A stretch of 64,000 nt of DNA, from assembly GCF_040954835.1 (NCBI RefSeq), contig NC_090723.1:9946001-10010000 (forward strand). Reading direction: 5' to 3'. This document shows positions 11,525-23,149 of the stretch, one piece after another. This DNA comes from Lepisosteus oculatus (Eukaryota > Chordata > Actinopteri > Semionotiformes > Lepisosteidae). The notes beneath the pieces are model-generated. The model was given only the letters and a program-made list of their open reading frames with translations, made no database searches and was not told the origin of the DNA. The first letter of the stretch is position 1. Each line of letters begins with the position of its first letter. The position numbers were made by a program, and so were the translations under genes.

Positions 11525-13600
11525 CGAAAGACTGGGTGGGGCGGCCCATGGGCGTTTGTATCCTTTTGTGATTCATGCCTGCGTCCATTGAAAACGCCTG
11601 ACTGACGCGCTGCAGGTGAGCCCCCACCTACACCTGCCCGCGAGCCGCCGCCGCCCGCAGTCTGGCTGCGCTCCGCGTGAAGCCCTCACCCTCGGGTGTG
11701 TCTCCGCGAGCGCTGCCCCCCCATTACCCTCCTATTGTTTTCGGGCTCCACAACATCTGGTAGCCGGTCGGCAAAGTCGCGCATTCAGTTTTCCCTTTGA
11801 AAAGCTTTTGTGTCTCTTAGAACCTAACCTAATCACCCAATAATGCTTCATGCTGTATGTTATCTTATTACACAATAATTAGCAGAACATGACTGCATTT
11901 AATACAAGTCAACTATTATGGAAATAAAGAATAGCAGGGTTTTTATATCAAAATATCTGGATGAGAACGTGTTTCTCGGCATTGACTTGTTTCAATTGTA
12001 CCATTTTCTACGTTTAAACGCAATTGTTTATGTCCATATTATTGAGGCTGCTGATGTTATCAGTAAGAGTAACTCACCTAATAATGATTATTTCACAGAA
12101 AAGGAAACGAGATCAGAGCGATCTCCCACACGCACGTACTTGAAAGTAAGGTGTAGGATCTCGCTCCGGTCTCTTGTTTCCACATGACCGCGGGTGAGTT
12201 GCGCGCTTCAGACCCGACCTGAGCTGAGGGAGGAAAGGGGGTAAAAACAGCGTCTGGAAATACCGCCCCGGGCTCCGGGCAGAGAACCGAGACCGAGCTG
12301 CCGAACCGCCCCGGGCTCCGGGCAGAGAACCGAGACCGAGCTGCCGAACCGCCCCGGGCTCCGGGCAGTTGCGTAGCAGCCGGGGGGTCCACACCCGGAC
12401 CTCACTCTAGCATGTCTGGAAAAAGACATGTTCATTTCTGCTTTATTTTGTGTTATCTGTATGACAAGCTAATTCAAAAGAATGAAGTCGAATTTGTGAA
12501 ACTAAACACAGGAACACGACTGCCTGTCAGTTAACTGAGTGATCTAAGTATGTCATCCGGCCGTAACTTGAAACACAGGTTATCGAGCTCAACAGCGTGC
12601 CTGGGCAGCCTGTTCAAGACCCCCACCTCCCGTCCTCAGTTTTAAAAGGTCTCTTCAGTTTCCACGAGTGTCTCCTGGTCCCTGTGTCGTGCTCGAGACT
12701 ACGATTTAATCTTTTTTCATTGACAAACACGGGAATGGAGGGCGCATATAAACACATAGGCTATATGCTAGTGCTTGTGTACGTTTTTACAGCTTTACTC
12801 TTCACTGTCCGTTCGCCCAACATCCGACAATGCGAGCTCGACACAGCCTTGAGCAGTGCGTGAAGGACTATCCCCGGGATCACCCTGTTTGTTATTCCCG
12901 ATCAGGTCCCTTAGGTGACACAAAGAGAAAAACAATCACCTCAAACACCTCATTGGGGGTTCGCCTCTCTCATGAGCGATACCTGGCGCAAGGCCTAGAA
13001 AGGCTCTGAGAGGATTTCTCTCGACTGCTCTTAGCAGTGAGGCGGGATGCCCAGCAGAGGGCGCCGGAGCTCCCAGCCGGTCCTCGCACAGAGGCAGACA
13101 GACCGGACAGGCTGGGTGAGCCAGCTCCAGGCGCGGGGGGGCGGGGGGGGGCACTGTTGTGTTTGGTTGCTGCAATCAGACACAGACCCTGCGCCGTGCG
13201 GACAAGAGGAACTTGCCTGACCTCCTGGAGACCCTGCGCCTCTCGCTGTGCAGGAAGAGAAGGCAGCGACACCTGTAGTACCGGAATTCGGGAGGTGACG
13301 GGGATTCAGGTGGGAACGGCCCTGCGGTCAGTCCAGTTCAGGAGCGAGGCGGTGGGTCTGGGTGGAATATGCACTGGGAATCTGCATTCCCTCCAGACGA
13401 GAGTGACGGGGCTCGGCTGAGAAGCTCTTCCCCCACCTCAGAGATTCTCCAGCCACCCAGGACTTTCACAACGAAGGAGGAGTGTTTTCTGATATCCAGC
13501 ACCCATTTCTCCCTCCCCTTGCTGTAAAGTCGCCTACCATACCGACGCCCAACTGAGCTCTTTACAGGTATGGTCAATTGTTGTTTCCAAACAGCCATGT
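11525..13600. other. Upstream region of gene A and 5' flank of SINE copy 2
   Basis: Promoter flank of gene A, a 43-bp tandem repeat at 12257-12371, and GC-rich sequence at 13040-13270. No exon pattern found. Confidence 0.5.
12257..12371. repeat. 43-bp tandem repeat, about 2.6 copies, upstream of gene A
   Basis: The unit contains cgccccgggctccgggcaga and gaaccgagaccgagctgccg. Two full copies are identical and a third is truncated at the right. The block is very GC-rich and lies about 850 bp upstream of the gene A start. Confidence 0.9.
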
Positions 13601-14176
13601 CGGCAGCCATATCACCCTGCAACTCACAACTAGCAACCTGCTGAAGCTCAGCAGGTGTGAGCCTGGTCAGTACCTGGATGGGAGACCTCCTGGGAAAAAC
13701 TAAGGTTGCTGCTGGAAGAGGTGTTAGTGGGGCCAGCAGGGGGCGCTCACCCTGTGGTCTGTGTGGGTCCTAATGCCCCAGTATAGTGACGGGGACACTA
13801 GACTGTAAACAGGCCCTGTCCTTTGGATGAGACGTAAAACTGAGGTCCTGACTCTCTGTGGTCATTAAAAATCTCAGGTTGCTTCTCGAAAAGAGTAGGG
13901 GTGTAACCCCGGCGTCCTGGCCAAATTTCCCATTGGCCCTTACCAATCATGGTCTCCTAATAATCCCCATCTATGAATTGGCTACATCACTCTGCTCTCC
14001 TCCCCACTGAGAGCTGGTGTGTGGGAAGCGTTCTGGTGCACTATGGCTGCCGTCACATCATCCAGGTGGGGCTGCACATTGGTGGTGGTGGAGGGGATCC
14101 CCATTACCTGTAAAGCGCTTTGAGTGGAGTGTCCAGAAAAGCGCTATATAAGTGTCAGCGATTATTATTATCATTT
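13601..14176 (+). mobile_element. 5S rRNA-derived SINE, copy 2 (near full length)
   Basis: The complete order is visible: 5S head (gcagccatatcaccctgcaa, ctggatgggagacctcctgg), middle part (ggccagcagggggcgctcac, cagtatagtgacggggacac, aagagtaggggtgtaacccc), and tail (ggggatccccattacctgta, aagcgctttgagtggagtgt, gcgctatataagtgt) ending in (att)n. It lies between genes A and B and serves as the window's reference copy. Confidence 0.92.
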
Positions 14177-14307
14177 TGGTTTATTTCAAGTACGAAATAG
14201 TCAAACTAAAAATCCGGAAAAAAAAGTCAAAGGGTTGTGTTGCAGAATGTTTTTAGGAAGGCTCAGGAAACGTCACAGGTGTTCACAACGCAAGCTCTGA
14301 GCTCTTG

Positions 14308-14313
14308 TTTATT
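14308..14313 (-). promoter_or_regulatory. Poly(A) signal (distal), keratin gene B
   Basis: AATAAA on the minus strand about 440 bp after the stop. A second AATAAA lies nearer, at 14470-14475. Either could be used. Confidence 0.55.
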
Positions 14314-14469
14314 GTTTCAGAGAAGCAGTTTTCACAGATCTCCACTCAGCAGGCACTGAGGGTTGGTTTTCACACACAGCAAATCACTAATGCCCAGTTC
14401 CAAAGCATACAGGCATCTGGCATAGAGGCAAACAGCAATAAGCATTCATGTCAATGGGCGTGCATCGGG

Positions 14470-14475
14470 TTTATT
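14470..14475 (-). promoter_or_regulatory. Poly(A) signal (proximal), keratin gene B
   Basis: AATAAA on the minus strand about 275 bp after the stop codon at 14750. Confidence 0.55.
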
Positions 14476-14749
14476 TACTCATTACATGATATCAGCAGGG
14501 AGGTGTTCTGGCATGGCCAGGGAAGCGTTTGGAGACAGTGCAAGGAAGCTCACGTTACCCACACCCTGCGGGACAGATCGCGGCCGGCTGGAAACAGGCA
14601 GGAAACGGCCAATCTCAGGGCCTTGCAATTTCCGCTACGCAGGCAGAAAAACCACGTCCAGGCACAGATGGCAAAGTGCAGACGCAGCAAGAGGGGCTCT
14701 GAGGGGCTGCAGGCCCACAGCGCCTCCTGCAGGGCGGGCCGGGGCAGCC

Positions 14750-15940
14750 CTACAGCTTCTCCTCTACTTCCTTCACCTCCGAGGAGACCACCTTCCCGTC
14801 CACCAGCTCCTCCACGATCGTCTTGACCTTCCGCGAGCGCTCGGGGTTGGGGCTCGGGGGTGCCTCCGGCTGCGGCTCTGCACAGAGAGGCACTGCTTAC
14901 AAACAAGCACCCGCAGACTGAAGCACTTACAAAACTGTTCCGGCACAACGGGCTTTAAACAGCCGAAATATTCAAAAGACTAAAGATGTCAGTAGGGGAC
15001 CTACCAAACATGTCCTTATCCAGCTCAGAAGCCAGGTGTGTGCAGCTGTGCTGCTCTGCTCTGAGCTCAGCTGTCTCTGTCCTGGGACAGCTGGGAGATA
15101 CACACCTATTGCCCAGCACTGATCTGCAATGCCTTTGACAGACACTGAGCGTTTGGACAGATGTGCAGAGCCCGAAAGGAGAGAATGGAGGCTTTAACCA
15201 CCCGGATTGACATGACAATCCACTGTTACTGCACACAGCCCCCTGACAAGAGATCAGGAGCTTCCCGGAGCCGCCCTGGGCTGCTGCAGGCATGTCCTCC
15301 CACGTCACAGCAGCGAGACGCTGGGACACAAGCGCCTCACTGTTTGTTATTTTAACTCTGATGAAGACAGATGACAGATAAAGCCAACTGTTTTCTTAGC
15401 CATGAAATTGTTTTTCTCTTGACATGTTTCTCTAGATCCCAGGCTTTGGCGGTAATCCGTCAAAATCAGGCACATTCCTCAGTTACGCAACCCCCCACTA
15501 ATTGTTTTATCTGGAAGAGCTGCAAAGCTCAGTGACGCTCCGATGCAGGGAACGCACAGCAAACCCAGGCACTGGGAAGGGAGTTCACAACATGTCGGCC
15601 CTCCCTATTAATTTGTAGAAGAATGTGATCGTATCGCTGTTGAGTCACGGGCGATGTACAGTCTCACCTGGTGGGGGAATACATATCATGATGAGGTCCT
15701 TGGATTTCAAGCTAAATGAAAAGATAAACAGGCCTGGAATTAACATCACTACATGCATGGGATTAAAACAACAATTACACTGAACACTGATAGCTGATGT
15801 GTGGTGAGTGTTCTGGCGCACTATGGCTGCCGTCGCATCATCCAGGTGGGGCTGCACACTGGTGGTGGTGGAGGGGATCCCCATTACCTGTAAAGCGCTT
15901 TGAGTGAGGTGTCCAGAAAAGTGCTATGTAAGTGTAAGCA

Positions 15941-15978
<38 letters not shown>

Positions 15979-18900
15979 TACTTGCTGACTGTTTTTAGGT
16001 CTGGTGAACAGAGTACAGCTCGTCTCTGTCTCTGTTGACAAGAAGAGGTTTAATGTAAAGCTGGTCAGGTGTCAGAAGCTGCAGAGCACAGGGCCTCTTA
16101 CCCCAGCGAGCTGCACAGCTCTCGCCCAGTGCAGGGGAGTCCACCTGTGTGCACAGCCTGAGAGAGGCTACAGGCGTGGCAGAGAGAGTGTTGCTGGATT
16201 GATCTCTCTGTCCAGCGTGACACCTGACCCCACTCACCCCACATCCTCCCCGTCCAGCAGGCGGCGGTACTCGGCGATCTCCATCTCCAGCCGGGTCTTG
16301 ATGTCCAGCAGCATCTGGTACTCGCTGGACTGCCGCTCGGTGTCCACGCGCACCCGGCCCAGCTCCGTCTCCAGCTGGGTCACCTGGCTCTGCAGCTTCG
16401 TCAGCTGCGCGCTGTAGCTGGATTCCGTCTCGGCCAGATTGTCCTCCAGGGCGCTTTTCTGCAGGGGAACAGAGGGACAGGAGCTCAGGGCGGGCATCTC
16501 CCTGCTGGGACCGGTCATCTCCAGATCTGTCATTGCATGGGGTCGCCACCAGAAATAGTCCCCAGTTATACCCCTGGGTGGACTGGACCCACTGGGGTAC
16601 AGCACCTCACTCAAGGTGTAACAGCAGCGTCTGCAGTTGAGACTCAAACCCTTAACATACCAGTAATAAGAACAGAGACTCTCCAGTACGCCGCTCTGTC
16701 CCGTACCAGTCCACACCATGGTCCACTCTCCCTTACTGAGCACATTTCCTGCTCCTACAGCCTGTCTATAACCCTTCTGCAGTGCGCTCTTGCACATGAT
16801 GAGGCGAAGCTTCAACAGAAACACATGAAGCAGGAAAATGTCTTGATATGGAAATTTGCTAAGACTCTAAGATGCAGGATGCTCGTGCTGAGTCTCATTG
16901 GTGTAAGTGGAGCGAAGAAACACTTGATAAAGTCAAATACTCTTTTTATTAGCATGATGCAAAATGTTAAATCAAAATGTAAATTAATTACAGGTGGGAC
17001 AGAAACTTGAATTGTGCTCATATGTGATGCATAATGTTGTAATTTGTGGTTCATCTAAAAATGGTGTTTATCGGTGAACCACTGTTGCAGTGGTGTTTGT
17101 GATGGTCTGGAGAGCTGTGCAGTGGCGGTCGTCCCTCACCAGGCTGAGCTGGGTCTGCAGCTCGATCTCCAACCCCTGCAGGGTCCTCTTCAGCTCATTG
17201 ATCTCGCTCCGGCTGGTCTGGATCTCACTGGAGCTAGACTCCACCTGCTGGTTCAGCGCGTCAAACTGCACAGGCAGAAGAGTCCGGGCGTTAACACTGC
17301 CAGCTACAAGCCCCACCCTCCCACTGCAACCCCCACCCCTGGAAAATGTAGTTGAATATTACTCAGGGTGAATATTAAGGAGAAGGTATCACTTCACTGC
17401 TCACAGGTTATTTCTTCCTGTGTTTGTGTGAAATGCCACAATTATAAACATGAATTGTAAGGAAGCCAGAATTGCTGGAGGAGGGATGTTTCTGTAGTGC
17501 CTGATTCATTAGTCCACTGTGCTCCTCGCTATGCCCAGGGTGATGCCCAGGGTGATGCCCAGCACGATGCCTCACCTTGCCCTTGTACCAGCCCTCCATT
17601 TCCCGGCGACTCTTCTCGGCGATGCCCTCGTACTGTGCCCGGATCCCGTCCAGCACCTCCATCAGGTCCTGCTGGGGCGGTGCATCCACCTCCACGTTCA
17701 CAGAGCCACCACCCATCTGGGAGCGCAGCATGGCCAACTCCTGGAGAGACAAGGGGGTTACAGACACACTGAGAGACAGGGGGGTTACAGACACACTGAG
17801 AGACAAGGGGGTTACAGACACACTGAGAGACAGGGGGGTTACAGACACACTGAGAGACAGGGGGGTTATAGACACACTGAGAGACAGGGGGGTTATAGAC
17901 TCACTGAGAGACAGGGGTGCAATATAGCCTGCATTCAGTGCAACACGGTGAGGGTGCTCTGCAAAATCCCTTTCCAAAGTCCCAGGAGAGTTTGCAGGAG
18001 TAAGTTCTCGCATGTCAGGGGTCTGGTGGTGTTCAGACTCTTCATGACAAGAGGAGGTTTCTGTGTTTGGGTGTGCATTTTGGGGGCTCTGAGGTTTATC
18101 TGGAGTCTAACCACATTCACTACTCGTGTAACTTATTAATATTTCTGTCACAGACCTCACCATGCACTCAGGTGACTCCAGCAGTCTGAGTAGATACAAC
18201 AAAGCGCTGACAGTTAATGTAAGGTGTAGGAGGACATCTTGTGGCAAGCTGTTGTTACTGCAGTCTGTCCCTAGACAGGTCTGCCACAATGTGAAATATT
18301 TACCCAATTAGTTGCATTTCTTTCAGTTTGTTTCACAAGCTCTGGTAATTGGAAATCTCTTCACTGTCAATGTTTCTGTACATTTTAGAATTTGATGTAA
18401 CCTCACCTTGTAGTCTGGGAATTGCTTTTTGAATTCCCTTAGAGCTGTTTATGCAAGCTGCAGCAGGATTAATGTAATAACCCCAGTTTGAGCGTCCCCT
18501 GCGCCCCACACCCACCTCCTCGTGGTTCTTCTTGAGGAACACCAGCTCCTCCTTCAGGCCCTCGATCTGCATCTCCAGGTCGGCTCTGGCCAGCGTCAGC
18601 TCGTCCAGCATTTTCCTCAGCCCGGCGATGTCGGCCTCCACGGACTGGCGCATGGACAGCTCGTTCTCATACCTGCAGGCCACAGCAGCAGACTAGTCTG
18701 AAGGGCCCAGGTAGCTGAAGCAGCATCCTGACACCTAATCCTAAAATTAACTTCCCCTTATTGGACATGAAAGGCTCAGCCTCAGGATTCAGACATTCAT
18801 CACAAGCGTTCTAAAATAATTTGGCTGTTGAAAGATTTCCAGCTTCTCCGGACAGGCAATGCAACAGGGACTCACAACAGGGACTCACTTCATTTTGAAG

Positions 18901-21900
18901 TCGTCAGCGGCCAGCTTGGCGTTGTCGATCTGCAGGAGGATCTTGGTGTTGTCCACGCGGGCAGCGTTGATCTGTGGGCGAGCAAGAGACAGGGTGAGCA
19001 CACACAGCACAGGGAGTAGGGGTGAGGGGCGCACAGCACAGGGAGTAGGGGTGAGGGGCGCACAGCACAGGGAGTAGGGGTGAGGGGCGCACACACAGCA
19101 CAGGGAGTAGGGGTGAGGGGCGCACACACAGCACAGGGAGTAGGAATGTGGGGCTCACACACAGCACAGGGAGTAGGGGTGAGGGGCGCACACACAGCAC
19201 AGGGAGTAGGGGTGAGGGGCGCACACACAGCACAGGGAGTAGGGGTGAGGGGCTCACACACAGCACAGGCAGTAGGAATGTGGGGCGCACACACAGCACA
19301 GGGAGTAGGGGTGAGGGGCGCACACACAGCACAGGGAGTAGGGGTGAAGGGCTCACACACAGCACAGGGAGTAGGGGTGAGGGGCGCACACACAGCACAG
19401 GGAGTAGGGGTGAGGGGCTCACACACAGCACAGGGAGTAGGGGTGAGGGGCTCACACACAGCACAGGGAGTAGGGGTGAGGGGCTCACACACAGCACAGG
19501 GAGTAGGGGTGAGGGGCGCACACACAGCACAGGGAGTAGGGGTGAGGGGCTCACACACAGCACAGGGAGTAGGGGTGAGGGGCGCACAGCACAGTGAGTA
19601 GGGGTGAGGGGCTCACACACAGCACAGGGAGTAGGGGTGAGGGGCTCACACACAGCACAGGGAGTAGGGGTGAGGGGCGCACACACAGCACAGGGAGTAG
19701 GGGTGAGGGGTGCACACACAGGACAGGGAGTAGGGGTGAAGGGCTCACACACAGCACAGGGAGTAGGGGTGAGGGGCGCACACACAGCACAGGGAGTAGG
19801 GGTGAGGGGCTCACACACAGCACAGGGAGTAGGGGTGAGGGGCTCACACACAGGACAGGGAGTAGGGGTGAGGGGCGCACACACAGCACAGGGAGTAGGG
19901 GTGAGGGGCGCACACACAGCACAGGGAGTAGGGGTGAGGGGCTCACACACAGCACAGGGAGTAGGGGTGAGGGGCTCACACACAGCACAGGGAGTAGGGG
20001 TGAGGGGCTCACACACAGGACAGGGAGTAGGGGTGAGGGGCGCACACACAGCACAGGGAGTAGGGGTGAGGGGCGCACACACAGCACAGGGAGTAGGGGT
20101 GAGGGGCGCACACACAGCACAGGGAGTAGGGGTGAGGGGCGCACACACAGCACAGGGAGTAGGGGTGAGGGGCGCACACACAGCACAGGGAGTAGGGGTG
20201 AGGGGCGCACACACAGCACAGGGAGTAGGGGTGAGGGGCTCACACACAGCACAGGGAGTAGGGGTGAGGGGCGCACACACAGCACAGTGAGTAGGGGTGA
20301 GGGGCTCACACACAGGACAGGGAGTAGGGGTGAGGGGCGCACACACAGGGAGTAGGGGTGAGGGGCGCACACACAGCACAGGGAGTAGGGGTGAGGGGCT
20401 CACACACAGCACAGGGAGTAGGGGTGAGGGGCGCACACACAGCACAGGGAGTAGGGGTGAGGGGCTCACACACAGCACAGGGAGTAGGGGTGAGGGGCTC
20501 ACACACAGCACAGGGAGTAGGGGTGAGGGGCTCACACACAGCACAGGGAGTAGGGGTGAGGGGCGCACACACAGCACAGGGAGTAGGGGTGAAGGGCTCA
20601 CACACAGCACAGGGAGTAGGGGTGAGGGGCGCACACACAGCACAGGGAGTAGGGGTGAGGGGCGCACACACAGCACAGGGAGTAGGGGTGAGGGGCTCAC
20701 ACACAGCACAGGGAGTAGGGGTGAGGGGCTCACACACAGCACAGGGAGTAGGGGTGAGGGGCTCACACACAGCACAGGGAGTAGGGGTGAGGGGCGCACA
20801 GCACAGTGAGTAGGGGTGAGGGGCTCACACACAGCACAGGGAGTAGGGGTGAGGGGCTCACACACAGCACAGGGAGTAGGGGTGAGGGGCTCACACACAG
20901 CACAGGGAGTAGGGGTGAGGGGCGCACAGCACAGGACAGGGAGTAGGGGTGAGGGGCTCACACACAGCACAGGGAGTAGGGGTGAGGGGCTCACACACAG
21001 CACAGGGAGTAGGGGTGAGGGGCGCACAGCACAGTGAGTAGGGGTGAGGGGCTCACACACAGCACAGGGAGTAGGGGTGAGGGGCTCACACACAGCACAG
21101 GGAGTAGGGGTGAGGGGCGCACACACAGCACAGGGAGTAGGGGTGAAGGGCTCCCAGCACAGGGAGTAGGGGTGTGGGGCGCACACACAGGACAGGGAGT
21201 AGGGGTGAGGGGCGCACACACAGGAGAGGGAGTAGGGGTGAGGGGCCCACAGCAGAGCTATTAACTGGCCTGAAGAACAGAAAATGCCAGATTCAATCTG
21301 AATACAAGCAAATTTGCAAGAAAGGGCTCTTTGACATCTCAGAAGACACAATCGCTTTTGTAACATTGTGAAGCAGCACGTGGGCAGCGAACTCTAACCC
21401 ACTAATGCCTCAGTGTGGGACAGTAAGATCGACCTGACAGCAGGGGCGTGTGAATGAGGACAGCAGCCAGTGAAGGGAAATCATGAGAGCTCCTTCCCTC
21501 AGGCGAGAGAAAACGCCTCCTGGAGGTAACGAGCTGGAGTCAGAGGCCATGGGCGCTGCTCTGTAATTACACACGACTCAGAGGGCAGGATGGCTTTCCA
21601 GCCACAAAAACAAATAAAAATTCTTGCTGTTAATTTTGCACCGGTGCTGTAAACTTTGCCAATTACTGGCAGGAGAAGCAGTGAATCTCCAGATGTTTGT
21701 CTCTTGCTCTCTTTACTCTTTTACTGGGCTTTTTTTTTCCAGCTGATCGGTGTTTAGTCTGGTTTCACCATCAGACTGCAGCAGGATCCCCTGACTCTGC
21801 TCCTCTAGGGCCCCTAGCCAGACGTGTGTTAAATCACCAATTTATAAAGACCGGGAACAATTAAACTAGGATCAGGTGAAGATGATTTTTTTAAATAAAA

Positions 21901-23074
21901 TGATTCATTTATTTAGAATGAAAAACTGATGACTGCAAGACCCTAAAGGACCAGATGGTCTATTTACTTGTTTTAATTGATGAACAAATTACCAGCCCCC
22001 CTGATCTATTAGAAACGGGCAACTCCTGGTCCCAGGATCAGATGAGCAAACAGATGTGCGCTTTTTGGTTGTTAAAGTGAGCAAGAGCGAGCAACATGTG
22101 TTTTGTATTGTTTGGCATGTCTGCAGAAACAAGTGGATGATCATAATGAATGGAGCAGAAATACCAGTTTCCCCCTCATAAAGGAATTTACCTCTATGTC
22201 AACTTTCAAATACCAAGAATGGATTTTAAATCATACAGAATTGCCATGATGTTCTTTTGCTCTGAAAGCACAATATTTTGTGCACATTTTTCTCGGGATG
22301 GCAAAGCATGAGTAAAAGTAGAGCTTTTTTGAGATTGACTAGAAACACTTTGCTGTTTGTGTGCTCATGGAAAATGATTTTTTTTTTACTCCTTCAGGAA
22401 GAATGACATTTGTTTCTGCTGGCTTGTGCATTTCAGTTTTGCAGTATTTTGCCGAATACTGTACATAGTATCTACCTGCAGTCATGCTCGAGATCACGAA
22501 TCTGCACTCCCGGTAAAGACTGAGGTGTGAAAACTCGTGACCCTGTTATATTTTCGACATAAAACACCAACAGCTTACAACACAGTTGTCGTATACTGAG
22601 AGCACAACCCTGCGTGCAGGGCGAACATCAGGCTGGAAAAGCAGTACGCACCTGGAGCTGCAGCTCCTGGATGGTCTTGTAGTAGGGGCTGTAGTCCCGG
22701 TCTCCTGCCTTGACCCTCTTCTCCAGGAACTGGCGGATCTTCAGCTCCAGCTCGCCGTTGGCGGCCTCCAGCGTGCGCACCTTCTCCAGGTAGCTGGCCA
22801 GGCGGTCGTTCAGGTTCTGCATGGTGGCCTTCTCGTTGCCGGACGTGCCGAGGTCGGCCTCTCCGGCCCCCCCGGCGCCGCCGAAGAAGCCGCCCCCCGC
22901 GGAGAAGCCCCCCGCCGCCGAGCTGTACCCCCCGCCGGCGCTGATGCTGGAGACCCGGGTGCCGAAGCCGCCGGCGCCCCCGTGCACGCTGGGAGCCGGG
23001 CGCACCCCGAAGGCAGAGCCCCCAGTGCGGAAGGGGTGCAGGGAGACATTGCGCAGGGAGAACGCTGTCGCCAT
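14750..23074 (-). CDS. Type I keratin gene B (8 exons, about 459 aa)
   Basis: Exons on the minus strand: 23074-22652, 18971-18889, 18672-18516, 17740-17576, 17265-17140, 16458-16238, 15081-15005 (tentative) and 14877-14750 (stop). Exon lengths 423/83/157/165/126/221/77/128 keep a single frame. The head (1-81) is rich in Gly, Ala and Ser. The rod starts near 82 at [16 protein letters not shown] and ends near 391 at [12 protein letters not shown]. The tail carries [18 protein letters not shown] and ends VEEKL. Exon 7 was chosen because it is bounded by CAG and GTAGGT and is the piece found that restores phase; it codes for an acidic segment ending in ELDKDMF. Intron 1 (3.7 kb) holds a large minisatellite directly before exon 2, and intron 3 ends in a 27-bp array. 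Sister of gene A. Confidence 0.9.
15783..15977 (+). mobile_element. 5S-SINE, 5'-truncated, intron 6 of gene B
   Basis: Only the last 190 bp are present, from the ctgatgtgtggtgagtgttc segment through the gcgctttgagtg tail and an (att)12-like tract at 15942-15976. Confidence 0.9.
15942..15977. repeat. (att)n microsatellite
   Basis: About 12 copies of att at the 3' end of the SINE in intron 6 of gene B. Confidence 0.95.
17743..17918. repeat. 27-bp minisatellite, 6-7 copies, at acceptor of exon 4 of gene B
   Basis: The plus-strand unit is gagagacaggggggttacag followed by acacact. The first unit overlaps the polypyrimidine tract of the real acceptor at 17741-17743. In transcript sense every unit reads ccccctgtctctcag, so the array is a series of acceptor-like copies. 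The corresponding part of gene A does not have it. Confidence 0.95.
18985..21248. repeat. 33-bp minisatellite, about 68 copies, intron 1 of gene B
   Basis: The plus-strand unit is gagtaggggtgaggggcgca followed by cacacagcacagg. Two main variants alternate irregularly (gcgcac or gctcac after gggg), with rare changes such as gaagggctc, aatgtgggg and ggacagg. Shortened units reading gcgcacagcacagtg occur at about 19583, 20790 and 21023. Because 33 is a multiple of three, long reading frames run through the array on both strands (up to 820 codons on the minus strand). They are a by-product of the repeat. On the transcribed strand the unit is pyrimidine-rich, and the array ends about 15 bp before the acceptor of exon 2. 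Confidence 0.97.
21250..22640. other. Remainder of intron 1 of gene B
   Basis: Unique, AT-rich intron sequence between the minisatellite and exon 1. No repeat or exon recognised. Confidence 0.55.
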
Positions 23075-23133
23075 TCTTGCAGAGGCAGAGAGCTGTGCAG
23101 GCAGGCAGGGTGCAGGAGCACAGACCTCAGCCT

Positions 23134-23142
23134 CTTTATATA
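23134..23142 (-). promoter_or_regulatory. TATA box, keratin gene B
   Basis: The minus strand reads tatataaag 60 bp upstream of the ATG at 23074, giving a short 5' UTR of about 30 bp. This is a near-consensus TATA element. Confidence 0.75.
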
Positions 23143-23149
23143 GCCATCA

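Noticed and set aside
17519-18139. 206-codon plus-strand frame with RQGGYRHTE repeats
   Set aside because: Antisense of exon 4 of gene B plus the 27-bp array.
19080-20813. Plus-strand repeat proteins ([11 protein letters not shown] and [11 protein letters not shown] types)
   Set aside because: Same minisatellite read in other frames; no start context, promoter or unique flanking domain.
18985-21248. CRISPR array
   Set aside because: The units are continuous tandem repeats with no unique spacers, in a vertebrate intron.
18904-21366. 820-codon minus-strand open frame of [11 protein letters not shown]-type repeats
   Set aside because: It is translation of a 33-bp minisatellite; all three minus frames and at least two plus frames are open for the same reason. 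It lies inside intron 1 of gene B.
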